Of a DNA stretch of 38,784 nt, positions 16,333 through 24,301 are shown piece after piece. The notes under the pieces are model-generated. The model made no database searches and had not been told where the DNA came from. It saw nothing but the letters and a program-made list of their open reading frames with translations. The position numbers were made by a program, and so were the translations under genes. The stretch's first letter is position 1; the number at the start of each line of letters is the position of its first letter. Source of the stretch: an uncultured Bacilli bacterium (GTDB lineage Bacteria; Bacillota_I; Bacilli_A; RF39; UBA660); contig CAJTKV010000017.1 in NCBI GenBank assembly GCA_910577075.1, positions 1 through 38,784 of the forward strand, given 5' to 3'.

Positions 16333-16369
16333 AAAGGCAATACAAAGTAGAAGAGTATTGCTTTTTTTT
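16333..16369 (+). terminator. Terminator of ychF
   Basis: AAAGGCAATAC (16333-16343) pairs with GTATTGCTTTT (16355-16365), 11 bp with one G-T pair, followed by T residues to 16369. Confidence 0.88.
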
Positions 16370-16421
16370 ATTAATTATTTTGATATAATTAATTAAATAG
16401 GGAAGTTGGAAGTGAGATAAT

Positions 16422-17912
16422 ATGCCAAATGAAAATATCAATTTAGAAAATAATGAGATGAATAGCAATAATACTCAAGAACAAAGTTTTCTTGAAAGTA
16501 ACAATCAAGTAGATGAGTTACTTAATAATGTTGAAAATAATGAAATAAATAGAGAAGTTTCGAAAAAGAAAAATAATAAAAAAATAATTATATTGATAGC
16601 AATTATACTAGTAGTTATAATCGTTGGAGTGTTGGCTTTCTTTTTGCTATCAAAGGATGATAAAGTAACAAACAATGATAATAAAACTAATAATAATACT
16701 CCGGTGAATAATGATGGTTCTAACGAAGATGTTAATAAAGATAATAGTTCTAAAATACTTGCTGATCTTAAATTAGATGAAGATGTAAAAGAGGTAAAGG
16801 ATAAAAAGTATTTTATTTATAAAACAACTGATGGTATATTTGAAATTTATCCTGAAAGTGATAATGAACCTTATGAAGGAGATAAGTTAGTAACGACATA
16901 TATTTGTCAGGATGATTGTATTTTTGTAAATGGTGGTTTTATACATGAAGATAAATCTATAGAAGTTTTTAATTATTCCAATGGTAAGATTGAAAAATTA
17001 ACTTTGAATAAAAAATATAATACAATTGATAAAGACTTAAGTATTGAAAAATATACGCTTGGTAAGAACACATATTATTATGGAGAGTATAAAGGTAGCA
17101 AAGCATTTGCTAAAACAGAAGAAAATGATACGATGAGTTTATCTTTTGATAGATATAATTTATTTATTGGTTCAAATGTTAATCTTATGGAAAAGGGTAC
17201 TTATGTTCTTGCTTCGGCCAAAAGTGACGGGAAATTAATGTATGAAATTTTTGAAAATGCTACGTCTAAAGTTGGCTACAATGAGTCTGGTGATGATGAG
17301 TTTTTCGATGTTAGTTTAGAGATGAGTGGAGATAATTATAAAATAAATGCTTCAGTAATGGATGGAGATTCTTATTATATAATACTTAATAAAAAATTCG
17401 ATAAGATTGTTGATTATTATGATTATAATGATACTTGTATTTTGAATAATAACGAATATTATTGTTATATGGGAATAGTAGATTCTGAAGATAATTATAG
17501 TACAAAACTTTCTAAATTTAATCAAGATGGTAAAGAGACTATCATTAAACAATATGAGGCTGTTATAGGTTTAACAGATGATTTAATTGTAATGGGAATG
17601 ACAAAAGAAAAGTATTATGAGATATACGATGTAAAGAATAATAAAGTAATATATAACTTTGATAAATTAACTTCATCACAATCACAATGCTATCATAGTT
17701 ATTTTGATAATTATAATTATTTTGACAAAAAGACAAATACATTCCATGCCTTTGTAGATGATGAAAGTTTAACAGAAAAAGATTTCCCTAATGAAAATCA
17801 TGATCCTGAAGAAGATAACTATGTTAATATGTTTGGCTATGAATATACTTACAATGTTAAGACAGGACAAAAGAGTGTTACTAAGAAAGCAACATATACA
17901 CAAGAAGAGTAA
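16422..17912 (+). CDS. One-pass membrane protein with large outer domain, unknown
   Basis: 496 aa: an Asn/Glu-rich cytoplasmic N-terminus (1-53), one transmembrane helix at about 54-76 (IIILIAIILVVIIVGVLAFF), an Asn/Thr linker (80-105), then about 390 residues outside, beta-rich and acidic with several cysteines and many Tyr/Asp/Asn. No domain is recognised. It is monocistronic: TATAAT at 16384-16389 upstream, terminator at 17911-17934. The ribosome site is weak (AAGTGAG). Confidence 0.65.
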   Translation: MPNENINLENNEMNSNNTQEQSFLESNNQVDELLNNVENNEINREVSKKKNNKKIIILIAIILVVIIVGVLAFFLLSKDDKVTNNDNKTNNNTPVNNDGSNEDVNKDNSSKILADLKLDEDVKEVKDKKYFIYKTTDGIFEIYPESDNEPYEGDKLVTTYICQDDCIFVNGGFIHEDKSIEVFNYSNGKIEKLTLNKKYNTIDKDLSIEKYTLGKNTYYYGEYKGSKAFAKTEENDTMSLSFDRYNLFIGSNVNLMEKGTYVLASAKSDGKLMYEIFENATSKVGYNESGDDEFFDVSLEMSGDNYKINASVMDGDSYYIILNKKFDKIVDYYDYNDTCILNNNEYYCYMGIVDSEDNYSTKLSKFNQDGKETIIKQYEAVIGLTDDLIVMGMTKEKYYEIYDVKNNKVIYNFDKLTSSQSQCYHSYFDNYNYFDKKTNTFHAFVDDESLTEKDFPNENHDPEEDNYVNMFGYEYTYNVKTGQKSVTKKATYTQEE

Positions 17913-17934
17913 AGACTAATAAGTCTTTTTTCTT
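17911..17934 (+). terminator. Terminator, copy 1 of an identical hairpin
   Basis: AAAGACT, loop AATA, AGTCTTT, then T residues. The same hairpin recurs at 18656-18676. Confidence 0.85.
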
Positions 17935-17974
17935 TTTTTAAAAACTGGTATAATATATTCATCAGGGTGATAAT

Positions 17975-18664
17975 ATGGGGAAAGTAATATATAAACTAAA
18001 GATTAGTATTGAAGCTATTTCCTTTTTTATAGAAACTAATGATTTTGTTTATTCTCAAGGAACTTTAGATGATATAGATAGAAAGACTTATCGTTATCTA
18101 GATGCTCAGAGTTTTTTTGATGCCAATAAGAGATATTTGAATATGCAAATAAGGGGATATTTTGAGGAAAAATATGGGTTCTCGACAACAGAGATTAACT
18201 TGGGGGAAAATGGTGTTTATATAGTTAAAGAAGAAGATGGACAAGAACAAGTAATCAGACCCTTATTTCAAAAAATTGATTTTGGAGATAAACAATATGA
18301 TTTATCAGATATTATAAAAAATAAATTATATAAGGGAAATATAAAGAAATTCTATGAATGTGATCAATTTAGAGAGGCACTTGGTGGTTATACTTCCTTT
18401 TTCAATGGTTTAGATCATGGAATATTATCGAGAATTGTAACAGATAGTTATAGCAGTAGTGATATTGTTTGGATATGGGATTGGATAAAAGATTCTAAAA
18501 GAATTTGTCCACTTTCACGCTTTTTACTGATGGATTTAGAGCATTTTGATGGCAATTTAAATGAATATTATTGTGAGGTTATTCCACCTCTTGAAAGAGA
18601 AGCGATAATTACAAGGGAAAGTAATGATAGAGCATATAATTATCGAGCTCCTTATAAAGACTAA
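17975..18664 (+). CDS. Hypothetical soluble protein, 229 aa
   Basis: No signal peptide or membrane segment. Mixed alpha/beta composition, aromatic- and Asp-rich, with stretches such as SRIVTDSYSSSDIVWIWDWI and LSRFLLMDLEHFDGNL; no family recognised. TATAAT at 17949-17954 and GGGTGATA before the ATG support expression as a single gene, bounded on both sides by the same terminator hairpin. Its C-terminal codons are part of the downstream hairpin. Confidence 0.6.
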   Translation: MGKVIYKLKISIEAISFFIETNDFVYSQGTLDDIDRKTYRYLDAQSFFDANKRYLNMQIRGYFEEKYGFSTTEINLGENGVYIVKEEDGQEQVIRPLFQKIDFGDKQYDLSDIIKNKLYKGNIKKFYECDQFREALGGYTSFFNGLDHGILSRIVTDSYSSSDIVWIWDWIKDSKRICPLSRFLLMDLEHFDGNLNEYYCEVIPPLEREAIITRESNDRAYNYRAPYKD

Positions 18665-18676
18665 TAAGTCTTTTTT
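18656..18676 (+). terminator. Terminator, copy 2 of an identical hairpin
   Basis: Identical to the hairpin at 17911: AAAGACT, AATA, AGTCTTT and a T run. It overlaps the last two codons and stop of the 17975 gene. Confidence 0.85.
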
Positions 18677-18715
18677 AAATTTGTAAACATATATATTAGT
18701 TATGGTAAATAAGTG

Positions 18716-18744
18716 TTTACAAAGCAGTCTACATTTGTTATAAT
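18716..18744 (+). promoter_or_regulatory. Promoter of the rpsF-ssb-rpsR operon
   Basis: TTTACA (18716-18721), 17-nt spacer, TATAAT (18739-18744). The transcript would start near 18751 and have a 60-65 nt leader, long for this window. Confidence 0.8.
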
Positions 18745-18750
18745 ACTTGC

Positions 18751-18800
18751 GAGCGAAGAGCTCCTTGCTTAAATGTAAATTTTAAGCCGAAATGACCATA
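18751..18800 (+). promoter_or_regulatory. Probable S6:S18-binding rpsF leader RNA
   Basis: The leader can form GAGC-GAAGA-GCTC and a second 7-bp helix GCTTAAA / TTTAAGC, followed at once by CCGAAATGACC. Leaders of rpsF in many bacteria carry a structured element with a conserved CCG that mimics the 16S rRNA site and is bound by S6:S18 to repress the operon. Position, helices and CCG fit, but I matched it from memory rather than a covariance model. Confidence 0.55.
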
Positions 18801-18813
18801 AGGAGGTGTAATG

Positions 18814-19104
18814 ATGAACAAATATGAAATGATGTTCATAGTAAAAACTACTATCGATGAAGAAGCAGTTAAAGCAACAGCTGAAAACTTAAAATCAGTT
18901 ATTACTTCTATGAAGGGTGAGATTACTGATTCTAAAGAATTAGGTAATAAGAAAATTGCTTATCCTATTAAGAAAGAAATTACTGGTTATTACTTTGTAG
19001 TTAATTTCAATGCTTCAAATGAAGCAGTTGCTGAACTTGATCGTAAAGCTAGAATTGATGAGAATGTTATTAGACACATGATCATTAGATTAGACGAGGA
19101 ATAA
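18814..19104 (+). CDS. rpsF: 30S ribosomal protein S6
   Basis: 96 aa with the S6 fold: NKYEMMFIVKTTIDEEAVKA at the N-terminus, the conserved LGNKKIAYPIKKEITGYYFVV strand pair, and ARIDENVIRHMIIRLDEE at the end. It binds S18 in the platform of the 30S subunit. Two ATGs lie at 18811 and 18814; 18814 has the better spacing (7 nt) from GGAGG. First gene of the rpsF-ssb-rpsR operon, 3 nt before ssb. Confidence 0.96.
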   Translation: MNKYEMMFIVKTTIDEEAVKATAENLKSVITSMKGEITDSKELGNKKIAYPIKKEITGYYFVVNFNASNEAVAELDRKARIDENVIRHMIIRLDEE

Positions 19105-19107
19105 GAT

Positions 19108-19566
19108 ATGAATAATGTATGTTTAGTAGGAAGATTAACAAGAGATCCTGAGTTAAGAACAACTTCAAGCGGAATTGCAAACTGTAGATTTAGTATTGCA
19201 GTTGATGGAAGACCAAGTGCCAATGGTGAACCTCATACAGATTTTATCAACATCGTTGTTTGGAGAGGCCAAGCAGAAAATGTTGCTAAATATTGTAAAA
19301 AAGGCAGCATGGTAGGTGTTGTTGGTAGAATTCAAACAGGAAGTTATCAAGCTCAAGACGGAAGCACAAGATATACTACTGATGTTGTGGCAGATAATGT
19401 TAGATTCTTAAGTAGTAAAAATGGCGGCGGATCAAGTGAGTATGTTGACCAAATGCCAGACTATAGCATGGGAGATCAGACTTCACAACCTGCTAATTTA
19501 GAAGAAGATCCATTTAAAGATTTTGGATCAGAAGTAGTTTTAAGTGATGACGATTTACCATTTTAG
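19108..19566 (+). CDS. ssb: Single-stranded DNA-binding protein
   Basis: 152 aa. The OB fold spans about 1-105 (NNVCLVGRLTRDPELRTTSSG, then FINIVVWRGQAENVAKYCKKG); a short flexible linker leads to the acidic tip DDDLPF, which recruits replication and repair partners. Placed between rpsF and rpsR, as in Bacillus ssbA. Its ribosome site lies in the rpsF 3' end (GAGGAATAAG). Confidence 0.96.
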   Translation: MNNVCLVGRLTRDPELRTTSSGIANCRFSIAVDGRPSANGEPHTDFINIVVWRGQAENVAKYCKKGSMVGVVGRIQTGSYQAQDGSTRYTTDVVADNVRFLSSKNGGGSSEYVDQMPDYSMGDQTSQPANLEEDPFKDFGSEVVLSDDDLPF

Positions 19567-19580
19567 AAAGGATGAATAAA

Positions 19581-19796
19581 ATGGCTGAATTTTATAGAAA
19601 GAAAAAGAAAATATGTCAAATGTGCGCTGGTAAAGGCGTAGATTATAAAGATGTAGCTATTGTTTCTAAATATATTAATGAAAAAGGTAAGATAATGCCT
19701 AGACGTATGACTGGAGCATGTGCAAAACATCAAAGATATATTGCTCAACAAATTAAAAGAGCACGTTTTATGGGATTAATTCCATACGTAAAATAG
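19581..19796 (+). CDS. rpsR: 30S ribosomal protein S18, zinc-type
   Basis: 71 aa. It contains the S18 core (YKDVAIVSKYINEKGKIMPRR, then QQIKRARFMGLIPYV). C12, C15, C47 and H50 form a CxxC...CxxH zinc site, marking the zinc-containing paralogue. I start at ATG 19581, 7-9 nt after AAAGGATG; the ATG at 19572 lies inside that site. Last gene of the operon; a terminator follows. Confidence 0.95.
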   Translation: MAEFYRKKKKICQMCAGKGVDYKDVAIVSKYINEKGKIMPRRMTGACAKHQRYIAQQIKRARFMGLIPYVK

Positions 19797-19806
19797 TAAA
19801 TATTTG

Positions 19807-19832
19807 AAAATGCAACTTAGGTTGCTTTTTTT
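19807..19832 (+). terminator. Terminator of the rpsF operon
   Basis: GCAAC, loop TTAG, GTTGC with flanking A and T runs (seven Ts). Confidence 0.8.
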
Positions 19833-19833
19833 G

Positions 19834-19862
19834 TTGTCATAAAAATATGGATATGCTATAGT
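19834..19862 (+). promoter_or_regulatory. Promoter of the 19886 gene
   Basis: TTGTCA (19834-19839), 17-nt spacer, TATAGT (19857-19862), immediately after the rpsR terminator. Confidence 0.6.
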
Positions 19863-19885
19863 GAAGATAGAAGGATGTGAGATTG

Positions 19886-20299
19886 ATGAAGAAGAAATTT
19901 TTAATTTTAATAATTGTTATTATCTTATGCGGAATGTCGTTTGCTTTGGGTAATAGTTCAAATAAGAGCAATAAGCAAGAGGATAAGAATAAAGAACCAA
20001 AAAAAGGAGAACAAGTAATACCTCCTAAAATAGTAATTGAGGGTATATTTAAGGCTAAATATACGGATTTGGGTACAGAAAAGTATGGCAGAGAATACTA
20101 TGTAATATTTTTTAAGGGCGGCAAGGTTTATGCTATAGATGAAGATGGAGTTATAGAAGGAAATTATTCTGATATATATTCTAATGATGAAAAAAAGTTT
20201 ACATTACAAATTGGCGACTATCCAATATCAACTTGTAACTATGAAAATGATAATATAAAATGTGATGAGCAATACGAATTTGTTAAAAAGATGGAATAA
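19886..20299 (+). CDS. Small exported hypothetical protein
   Basis: 137 aa with a signal peptide (KKKFLILIIVIILCGMSFALG) and a Lys/Glu/Asn linker, then a beta-rich domain of about 85 aa containing YYVIFFKGGKVYAIDEDGVIEG. The cysteine in the signal region lacks a small residue before it, so lipidation is doubtful. Start at ATG 19886 (AAGGATGTGA upstream), not GTG 19877. The product resembles small exported proteins whose only visible feature is a beta sandwich; function unknown. Confidence 0.65.
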   Translation: MKKKFLILIIVIILCGMSFALGNSSNKSNKQEDKNKEPKKGEQVIPPKIVIEGIFKAKYTDLGTEKYGREYYVIFFKGGKVYAIDEDGVIEGNYSDIYSNDEKKFTLQIGDYPISTCNYENDNIKCDEQYEFVKKME

Positions 20300-20327
20300 A
20301 AAAATCAAGAATTAACTTGGTTTTTTT
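20298..20327. terminator. Bidirectional terminator between convergent genes
   Basis: Seven As plus TCAAG (20298-20309) pair with CTTGG plus seven Ts (20316-20327): 12 bp with one T-G pair, loop AATTAA. On the minus strand it overlaps the stop of the 20305 gene. Confidence 0.85.
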
Positions 20328-20841
20328 CTTGATTGGCACCCCAGGCACTTAGTTCTAATTTGGTATCAACTCCAAGGTTGAATATAAATTCTTCTATGTT
20401 GTATTCAAAAGACTTATATTTTTCTAAGTCAACCCAGATTTTGATATTTGTCTGGTTAGAATTAAGAGTTTTTTCTTTTATTTCTTCAGCGATAGCTATA
20501 TTTTTAGTGATGTATATAGAAGTAAATGTGTATTTAATCTCATTTTCTATGACGCTTGATATTAATGTGATGCTATTTTCTTCTTGTTCAAGGCTATCAA
20601 TGTGTGCATCTTTATATATGTTTTCAGATTTTAATTTAGCCATGTATGTTAAATTTTTATTTTCAAAGTAATAGATAATAAAACCAATTATGCCAAATAC
20701 TATTCCGGATAAGATTAATCCGATGGCTTGAGCATTATCTTTTACAACAAATAAGTTAATTAATCCTCCGATAATAAAAACAACTGGAACAAAAGATAAT
20801 AAGATTATTAAAATTACTTTTGGCATAGATGTATTTTTCAT
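20305..20841 (-). CDS. Two-helix membrane protein, unknown
   Basis: 178 aa. Two transmembrane helices (about 8-30 and 38-58, VILIILLSFVPVVFIIGGLI and the following IGLILSGIVFGIIGFIIYYF) are followed by a soluble domain of about 115 aa that is beta-strand rich (KYTFTSIYITKNIAIAEEI). The start is the ATG at 20841, preceded by AGGTGATC; the longer reading frame upstream is hydrophobic noise. Ends within the bidirectional terminator shared with the + gene. No family recognised. Confidence 0.65.
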   Translation of the reverse strand: MKNTSMPKVILIILLSFVPVVFIIGGLINLFVVKDNAQAIGLILSGIVFGIIGFIIYYFENKNLTYMAKLKSENIYKDAHIDSLEQEENSITLISSVIENEIKYTFTSIYITKNIAIAEEIKEKTLNSNQTNIKIWVDLEKYKSFEYNIEEFIFNLGVDTKLELSAWGANQEKNQVNS

Positions 20842-20996
20842 ATGATCACCTATGTTAAGTATATCATATAGGAAGATAGTTAGTAAATTAACAAATGTAT
20901 AAAAAGTATGTAATAAAATATTATTTAAATACATAATTTATATTGATTATTTATAATTATCTATGTTAATCTATAAGAGAAAAGGATGTGATGCTC

Positions 20997-21740
20997 ATGG
21001 CTTTAGAAGCTAATGAAAAAGAAAAAAAGGAAGATGTAAAAAAGACAAAAACAAGTGGAGATGTAGTTAAAGATATTTGGGATGCTTTTATCAATACTAT
21101 TTCCGGAATGTATAGAAGACCTATTACGACAATTAAGAGTGAGGTAAATAATTTAAATACGAGAAATAATATAATAATGTTGTTCTTAATTGCTCTAAGT
21201 TTTGGTTTGAGTATGATGACGGGATTTAAATCTATTTCATCATCAATCTTTTATTACGGAGTTTCAATTGATAACTTTGTTGATATTCCATATTTAAAAA
21301 TATTATTTTATGCAACATTTATATATGTATTAATATCTTTTATACCTATATTGGTGTCATTTGTCATAGCAAGAGTTATGAAAGATGAAAAGTTTGATTT
21401 TAAAAAGGCGATATGTCTATATAGTTCTAGTATGTCAATTCTCATACCAGTTAATCTATTGATGGCAGTCTTATATGGTCTTAATTTTCTAGTATGGGTT
21501 GGCGCAATAATTTTATCTATTGTCAGTGTTATGTCATTCTTTAACTACATAATGGGTTATATTAACCTTATCAATGTCAAGGAAGACAAGCAAGTTGGTA
21601 CTTTAACGGCGTTCATTGTATCTTGGGTTGTAGTAGCTTTTATAGTATTTTGTTTAATAGTAGGAGCAACTGTATCAGACTTGGCTGATGGTGGGTTGGA
21701 TAAAGAACCAACAAAATATACAGATATATTTGATTGGTAA
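20997..21740 (+). CDS. Multi-pass membrane protein, Yip1-like
   Basis: 247 aa: a charged Lys/Glu N-terminus (1-30), then DIWDAFINTISGMYRRPITTI and about five transmembrane helices from residue 55 on, arranged as in Yip1/YIP1-domain proteins (FIYVLISFIPILVSFVIARV, then LYSSSMSILIPVNLLMAVL). The similarity is structural and not certain. Start at ATG 20997; AAGGATGTGATG is the ribosome site, so GTG 20988 is unlikely. A near-perfect bidirectional terminator follows. Confidence 0.6.
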   Translation: MALEANEKEKKEDVKKTKTSGDVVKDIWDAFINTISGMYRRPITTIKSEVNNLNTRNNIIMLFLIALSFGLSMMTGFKSISSSIFYYGVSIDNFVDIPYLKILFYATFIYVLISFIPILVSFVIARVMKDEKFDFKKAICLYSSSMSILIPVNLLMAVLYGLNFLVWVGAIILSIVSVMSFFNYIMGYINLINVKEDKQVGTLTAFIVSWVVVAFIVFCLIVGATVSDLADGGLDKEPTKYTDIFDW

Positions 21741-21758
21741 ATAAAAAGCATCTTTAAG
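21733..21758. terminator. Bidirectional terminator between convergent genes
   Basis: AAAAAGCATC, loop TTTAA, GATGCTTTTT plus one more T: a 10-bp perfect stem with runs on both sides, serving the genes ending at 21740 (+) and 21767 (-). Confidence 0.92.
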
Positions 21759-21766
21759 ATGCTTTT

Positions 21767-22447
21767 TTAATGGCAATTATCGATAAAAGATTTAAATATT
21801 TCGTTCATGTTATCCATTAATTCAGGATGCCATTTTATGCCCATAACAAATTTCTTATCAGGCATCTCAATTGCTTCAATGGTATTATCAATAGGACAAG
21901 TTGCAGCAATCTCATAGCCAATAACTTCCTCTTTAGTGGTTACGTATGTGTGAATACTGTTGACCATGATATTATCATTTTTTAATATCTGATATAGTTT
22001 GGAATCTCGATTAATTACTATATTGTGAGCAATACGTGATCCATATTGCTTATGAAGACCTGAATTATCTAGATGTGTTTTTCCACCTAAAGCCCTTATC
22101 ATATTGTTAAATCCTGCGCATATACCAATGAGTGGAATATCCTTTTTTATGCAATATGAGGCAATTTCTTGTTCATAGTTATTGCTAACTAATCCTCCTG
22201 TTAAAATGATACCATACATTTTGTCTATAATGTCGTGTAAATCAGTGAGTTCTTCTTCAGATAGAATAGTCTTATCTAATTCATCATCTAACTTAAATGT
22301 CATAGTTTTATTAGTGGGAAGAATACCAAGAGCATTTCCACCATTTTGTATGACCTTGTAGCGAATGTCATCAACTATTTCAGTATAATACCACATATCT
22401 GCTTCTAATTTGGGTTTAGCAACAATACCAATTAATGGTTTTTTCAT
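21767..22447 (-). CDS. Class-I glutamine-amidotransferase-fold hydrolase (peptidase C26)
   Basis: 226-aa member of the gamma-glutamyl-GABA hydrolase (PuuD) family: a stand-alone class-I amidotransferase fold that splits gamma-glutamyl bonds. Catalytic residues are C110 (GICAGFNN), H207 and E209 (KWHPEL); GIILTGG at 79-85 is the oxyanion-strand motif. The nucleophile elbow has Ala where many homologues have Arg. The start is ATG 22447 with AGGTGATATT upstream; the longer frame is not supported. It is divergent from a second, distinct C26 gene. Substrate unknown. Confidence 0.85.
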   Translation of the reverse strand: MKKPLIGIVAKPKLEADMWYYTEIVDDIRYKVIQNGGNALGILPTNKTMTFKLDDELDKTILSEEELTDLHDIIDKMYGIILTGGLVSNNYEQEIASYCIKKDIPLIGICAGFNNMIRALGGKTHLDNSGLHKQYGSRIAHNIVINRDSKLYQILKNDNIMVNSIHTYVTTKEEVIGYEIAATCPIDNTIEAIEMPDKKFVMGIKWHPELMDNMNEIFKSFIDNCH

Positions 22448-22518
22448 AATATCACCTATATTTATTATAAAGTAAATGGTTAGATTATGAAAGATTAATG
22501 TTAATAAGTAATAATTTA

Positions 22519-22545
22519 TTGACAAAAAATAATGTTATTATGATA
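22519..22545 (+). promoter_or_regulatory. Probable promoter of the second C26 gene
   Basis: A perfect -35 TTGACA (22519-22524) lies upstream of the + gene; several overlapping AT-rich -10 candidates (TGATAT or GATATA, 16-17 nt downstream) make the exact -10 uncertain. Confidence 0.5.
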
Positions 22546-22572
22546 TATTTAGAATATATAGGAGTGATGATG

Positions 22573-23241
22573 ATGCGAGTAGCGATAATTGAGAGAATGG
22601 ATAAGTATGAACCGAATCGACCTTTTGAAAAATTTTGTTATTTGGATAATTGGTTTAAAGAGATATTTGAAGAATTAGATATATTATTGATTCCCATTAT
22701 TTCTTCTAAAAATATCGATGATATAGTTTCAATAAGTGACGCTTTAGTAGTGACGGGCAGTCCGAATGATATTGATCCTAAATACTATGGGGAAGAATTA
22801 ATAAAAGATAAGACATTGAAGTTTGATGAGTATCCTTTTGTTAGAAAGGTTGTTAAGTCTTTTAATAATGCGGGTAAACCTATTTTAGGAATATGTGCAG
22901 GAATACAGGAAATTAATGTAATATTTGGAGGTACATTATATCAACGTATTGAAGGACATTATTTAAAGGATCAGACTATGCATAGTATAAATATTGAAGA
23001 AAATTCCTTTTTACATGATGTATATGGTAAAGACAAAATAGAAGTTAATTCATATCACCGACAAGCTATCAAAAAATTAGCTAATGGATTTAAAGTAATC
23101 GCCATAAGTGATGATGGTGTAATTGAAGGAATTGCAAGAGATAATATAGTAGCAGTGCAGTGGCATCCTGAAGCTCTGATGGATATTAAATTATTCAAAA
23201 GTTTTATAGATAAATATGTTAAAAATCATTTTTTAGAATAA
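22573..23241 (+). CDS. Second peptidase C26 / glutamine-amidotransferase-like hydrolase
   Basis: 222 aa, same fold as the divergent neighbour but clearly different in sequence. Catalytic C108 (GICAGIQEIN), H198 and E200 (QWHPEA); TGSPNDIDP at 61-69. As in the neighbour, Ala follows the nucleophile. Of three consecutive ATGs (22567, 22570, 22573) the last has the best distance from AGGAG. Its 3' end overlaps the convergent DUF3419-like gene by 16 nt. Likely hydrolyses gamma-glutamyl compounds; substrate unknown. Confidence 0.83.
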   Translation: MRVAIIERMDKYEPNRPFEKFCYLDNWFKEIFEELDILLIPIISSKNIDDIVSISDALVVTGSPNDIDPKYYGEELIKDKTLKFDEYPFVRKVVKSFNNAGKPILGICAGIQEINVIFGGTLYQRIEGHYLKDQTMHSINIEENSFLHDVYGKDKIEVNSYHRQAIKKLANGFKVIAISDDGVIEGIARDNIVAVQWHPEALMDIKLFKSFIDKYVKNHFLE

Positions 23242-24173
23242 ACGAGAATGGCATCGTGATTATTTGAACCACGTTCTCGATGAAAGTCTTTGATTCGCGT
23301 TACATATTTATATGAATATTCATCTTCAAGAAATATGGAATCTCTTATAGCAGCTTTATAGATATCGCGATCATCATTTTCATTTTCAATATCGTAGAGA
23401 TATCCGGCAACTATCGTACCATTATCATTAAGGTTATTGGCAAGAGAATCTATTAAGGCTTTAAAACCTTGTACAGGGCAATCTGGATACATATCATGAG
23501 CATATATGATGAGATTAGAAAGGGTCAAAAAATCAATTTTTTCTGATAATTCATCAGATAGATTTCTAATATCGGTATTCATAAAGGTAAAATCTAATTT
23601 ATCTAAATTATCTTTAATGTATTCATAATTTTCTTCAGTTATATAAGATAGAGATCCCTTAATTCCCGAATTATTTTCTTCATCATATGCGTTGAAAAGT
23701 TTAGTTCTAATAAGGGATGGTTCGTAGTTTTTAAATAAATCTTCCCAAAATATGAGAGAATAATTGGTTAGATATTTAGATATTTCTTGAAAGATATCTT
23801 TGTCGAATGCTCGCGGGTTATAATCACAAAAGTTGGGATAATCTAACCATCTAAAAAAGGTTAAGAATTCTTTCGGATTAGGTAGAACATTAAAAGCGGC
23901 ATATTTTAAATAGAAATAGTGTTCAGTTAGAGGATTGGTATCAATGCCAATTATTTTTTTTGGGTGTTTTAAGAAAAGTTCAAATATGTGATCAGCACTA
24001 CCTACGATAGTAGCACATGTCTTTCCTTCTAAGTTAAAATGTGATAGATATTCTTGCATATTTATAGTAGTAAAGGACCACATTCGATAAAATTGCCAGA
24101 AGTAATTATCAAATTTTTCGCGATCTTCAATTAAGGCATGAGCTAATTTTAAATCTGCTTCTATTGATGACAT
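23226..24173 (-). CDS. DUF3419-like (BtaA-related) SAM-dependent transferase
   Basis: 315-aa cytoplasmic protein. GKTCATIVGSADHIFELFL, followed by KKIIGIDTNPLTEHYFYLK, corresponds to the first half of an S-adenosylmethionine-binding fold as in DUF3419 proteins, whose best known member BtaA moves the 3-amino-3-carboxypropyl group of SAM to diacylglycerol in betaine-lipid synthesis. I assign the family from these motifs; the substrate here is not known. Start at ATG 24173 (AAGGGGGAT), with promoter 24199-24227 on the same strand. It overlaps the convergent C26 gene by 16 nt. Confidence 0.65.
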   Translation of the reverse strand: MSSIEADLKLAHALIEDREKFDNYFWQFYRMWSFTTINMQEYLSHFNLEGKTCATIVGSADHIFELFLKHPKKIIGIDTNPLTEHYFYLKYAAFNVLPNPKEFLTFFRWLDYPNFCDYNPRAFDKDIFQEISKYLTNYSLIFWEDLFKNYEPSLIRTKLFNAYDEENNSGIKGSLSYITEENYEYIKDNLDKLDFTFMNTDIRNLSDELSEKIDFLTLSNLIIYAHDMYPDCPVQGFKALIDSLANNLNDNGTIVAGYLYDIENENDDRDIYKAAIRDSIFLEDEYSYKYVTRIKDFHRERGSNNHDAILVYSKK

Positions 24174-24198
24174 ATTAATCCCCCTTGTAATGCGGAAT

Positions 24199-24227
24199 AT
24201 TATAGCATATATGAAATATAATATCAA
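24199..24227 (-). promoter_or_regulatory. Promoter of the DUF3419-like gene
   Basis: On the minus strand TTGATA (24227-24222), 17-nt spacer, TATAAT (24204-24199). The leader would be about 18 nt. Confidence 0.75.
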
Positions 24228-24301
24228 AATTAAAAAATGTTATTTTAATTTGTAAGAGATATTGATATAATAAGTTCGATTGTGAAGGAGACTAGGCGAA
24301 T

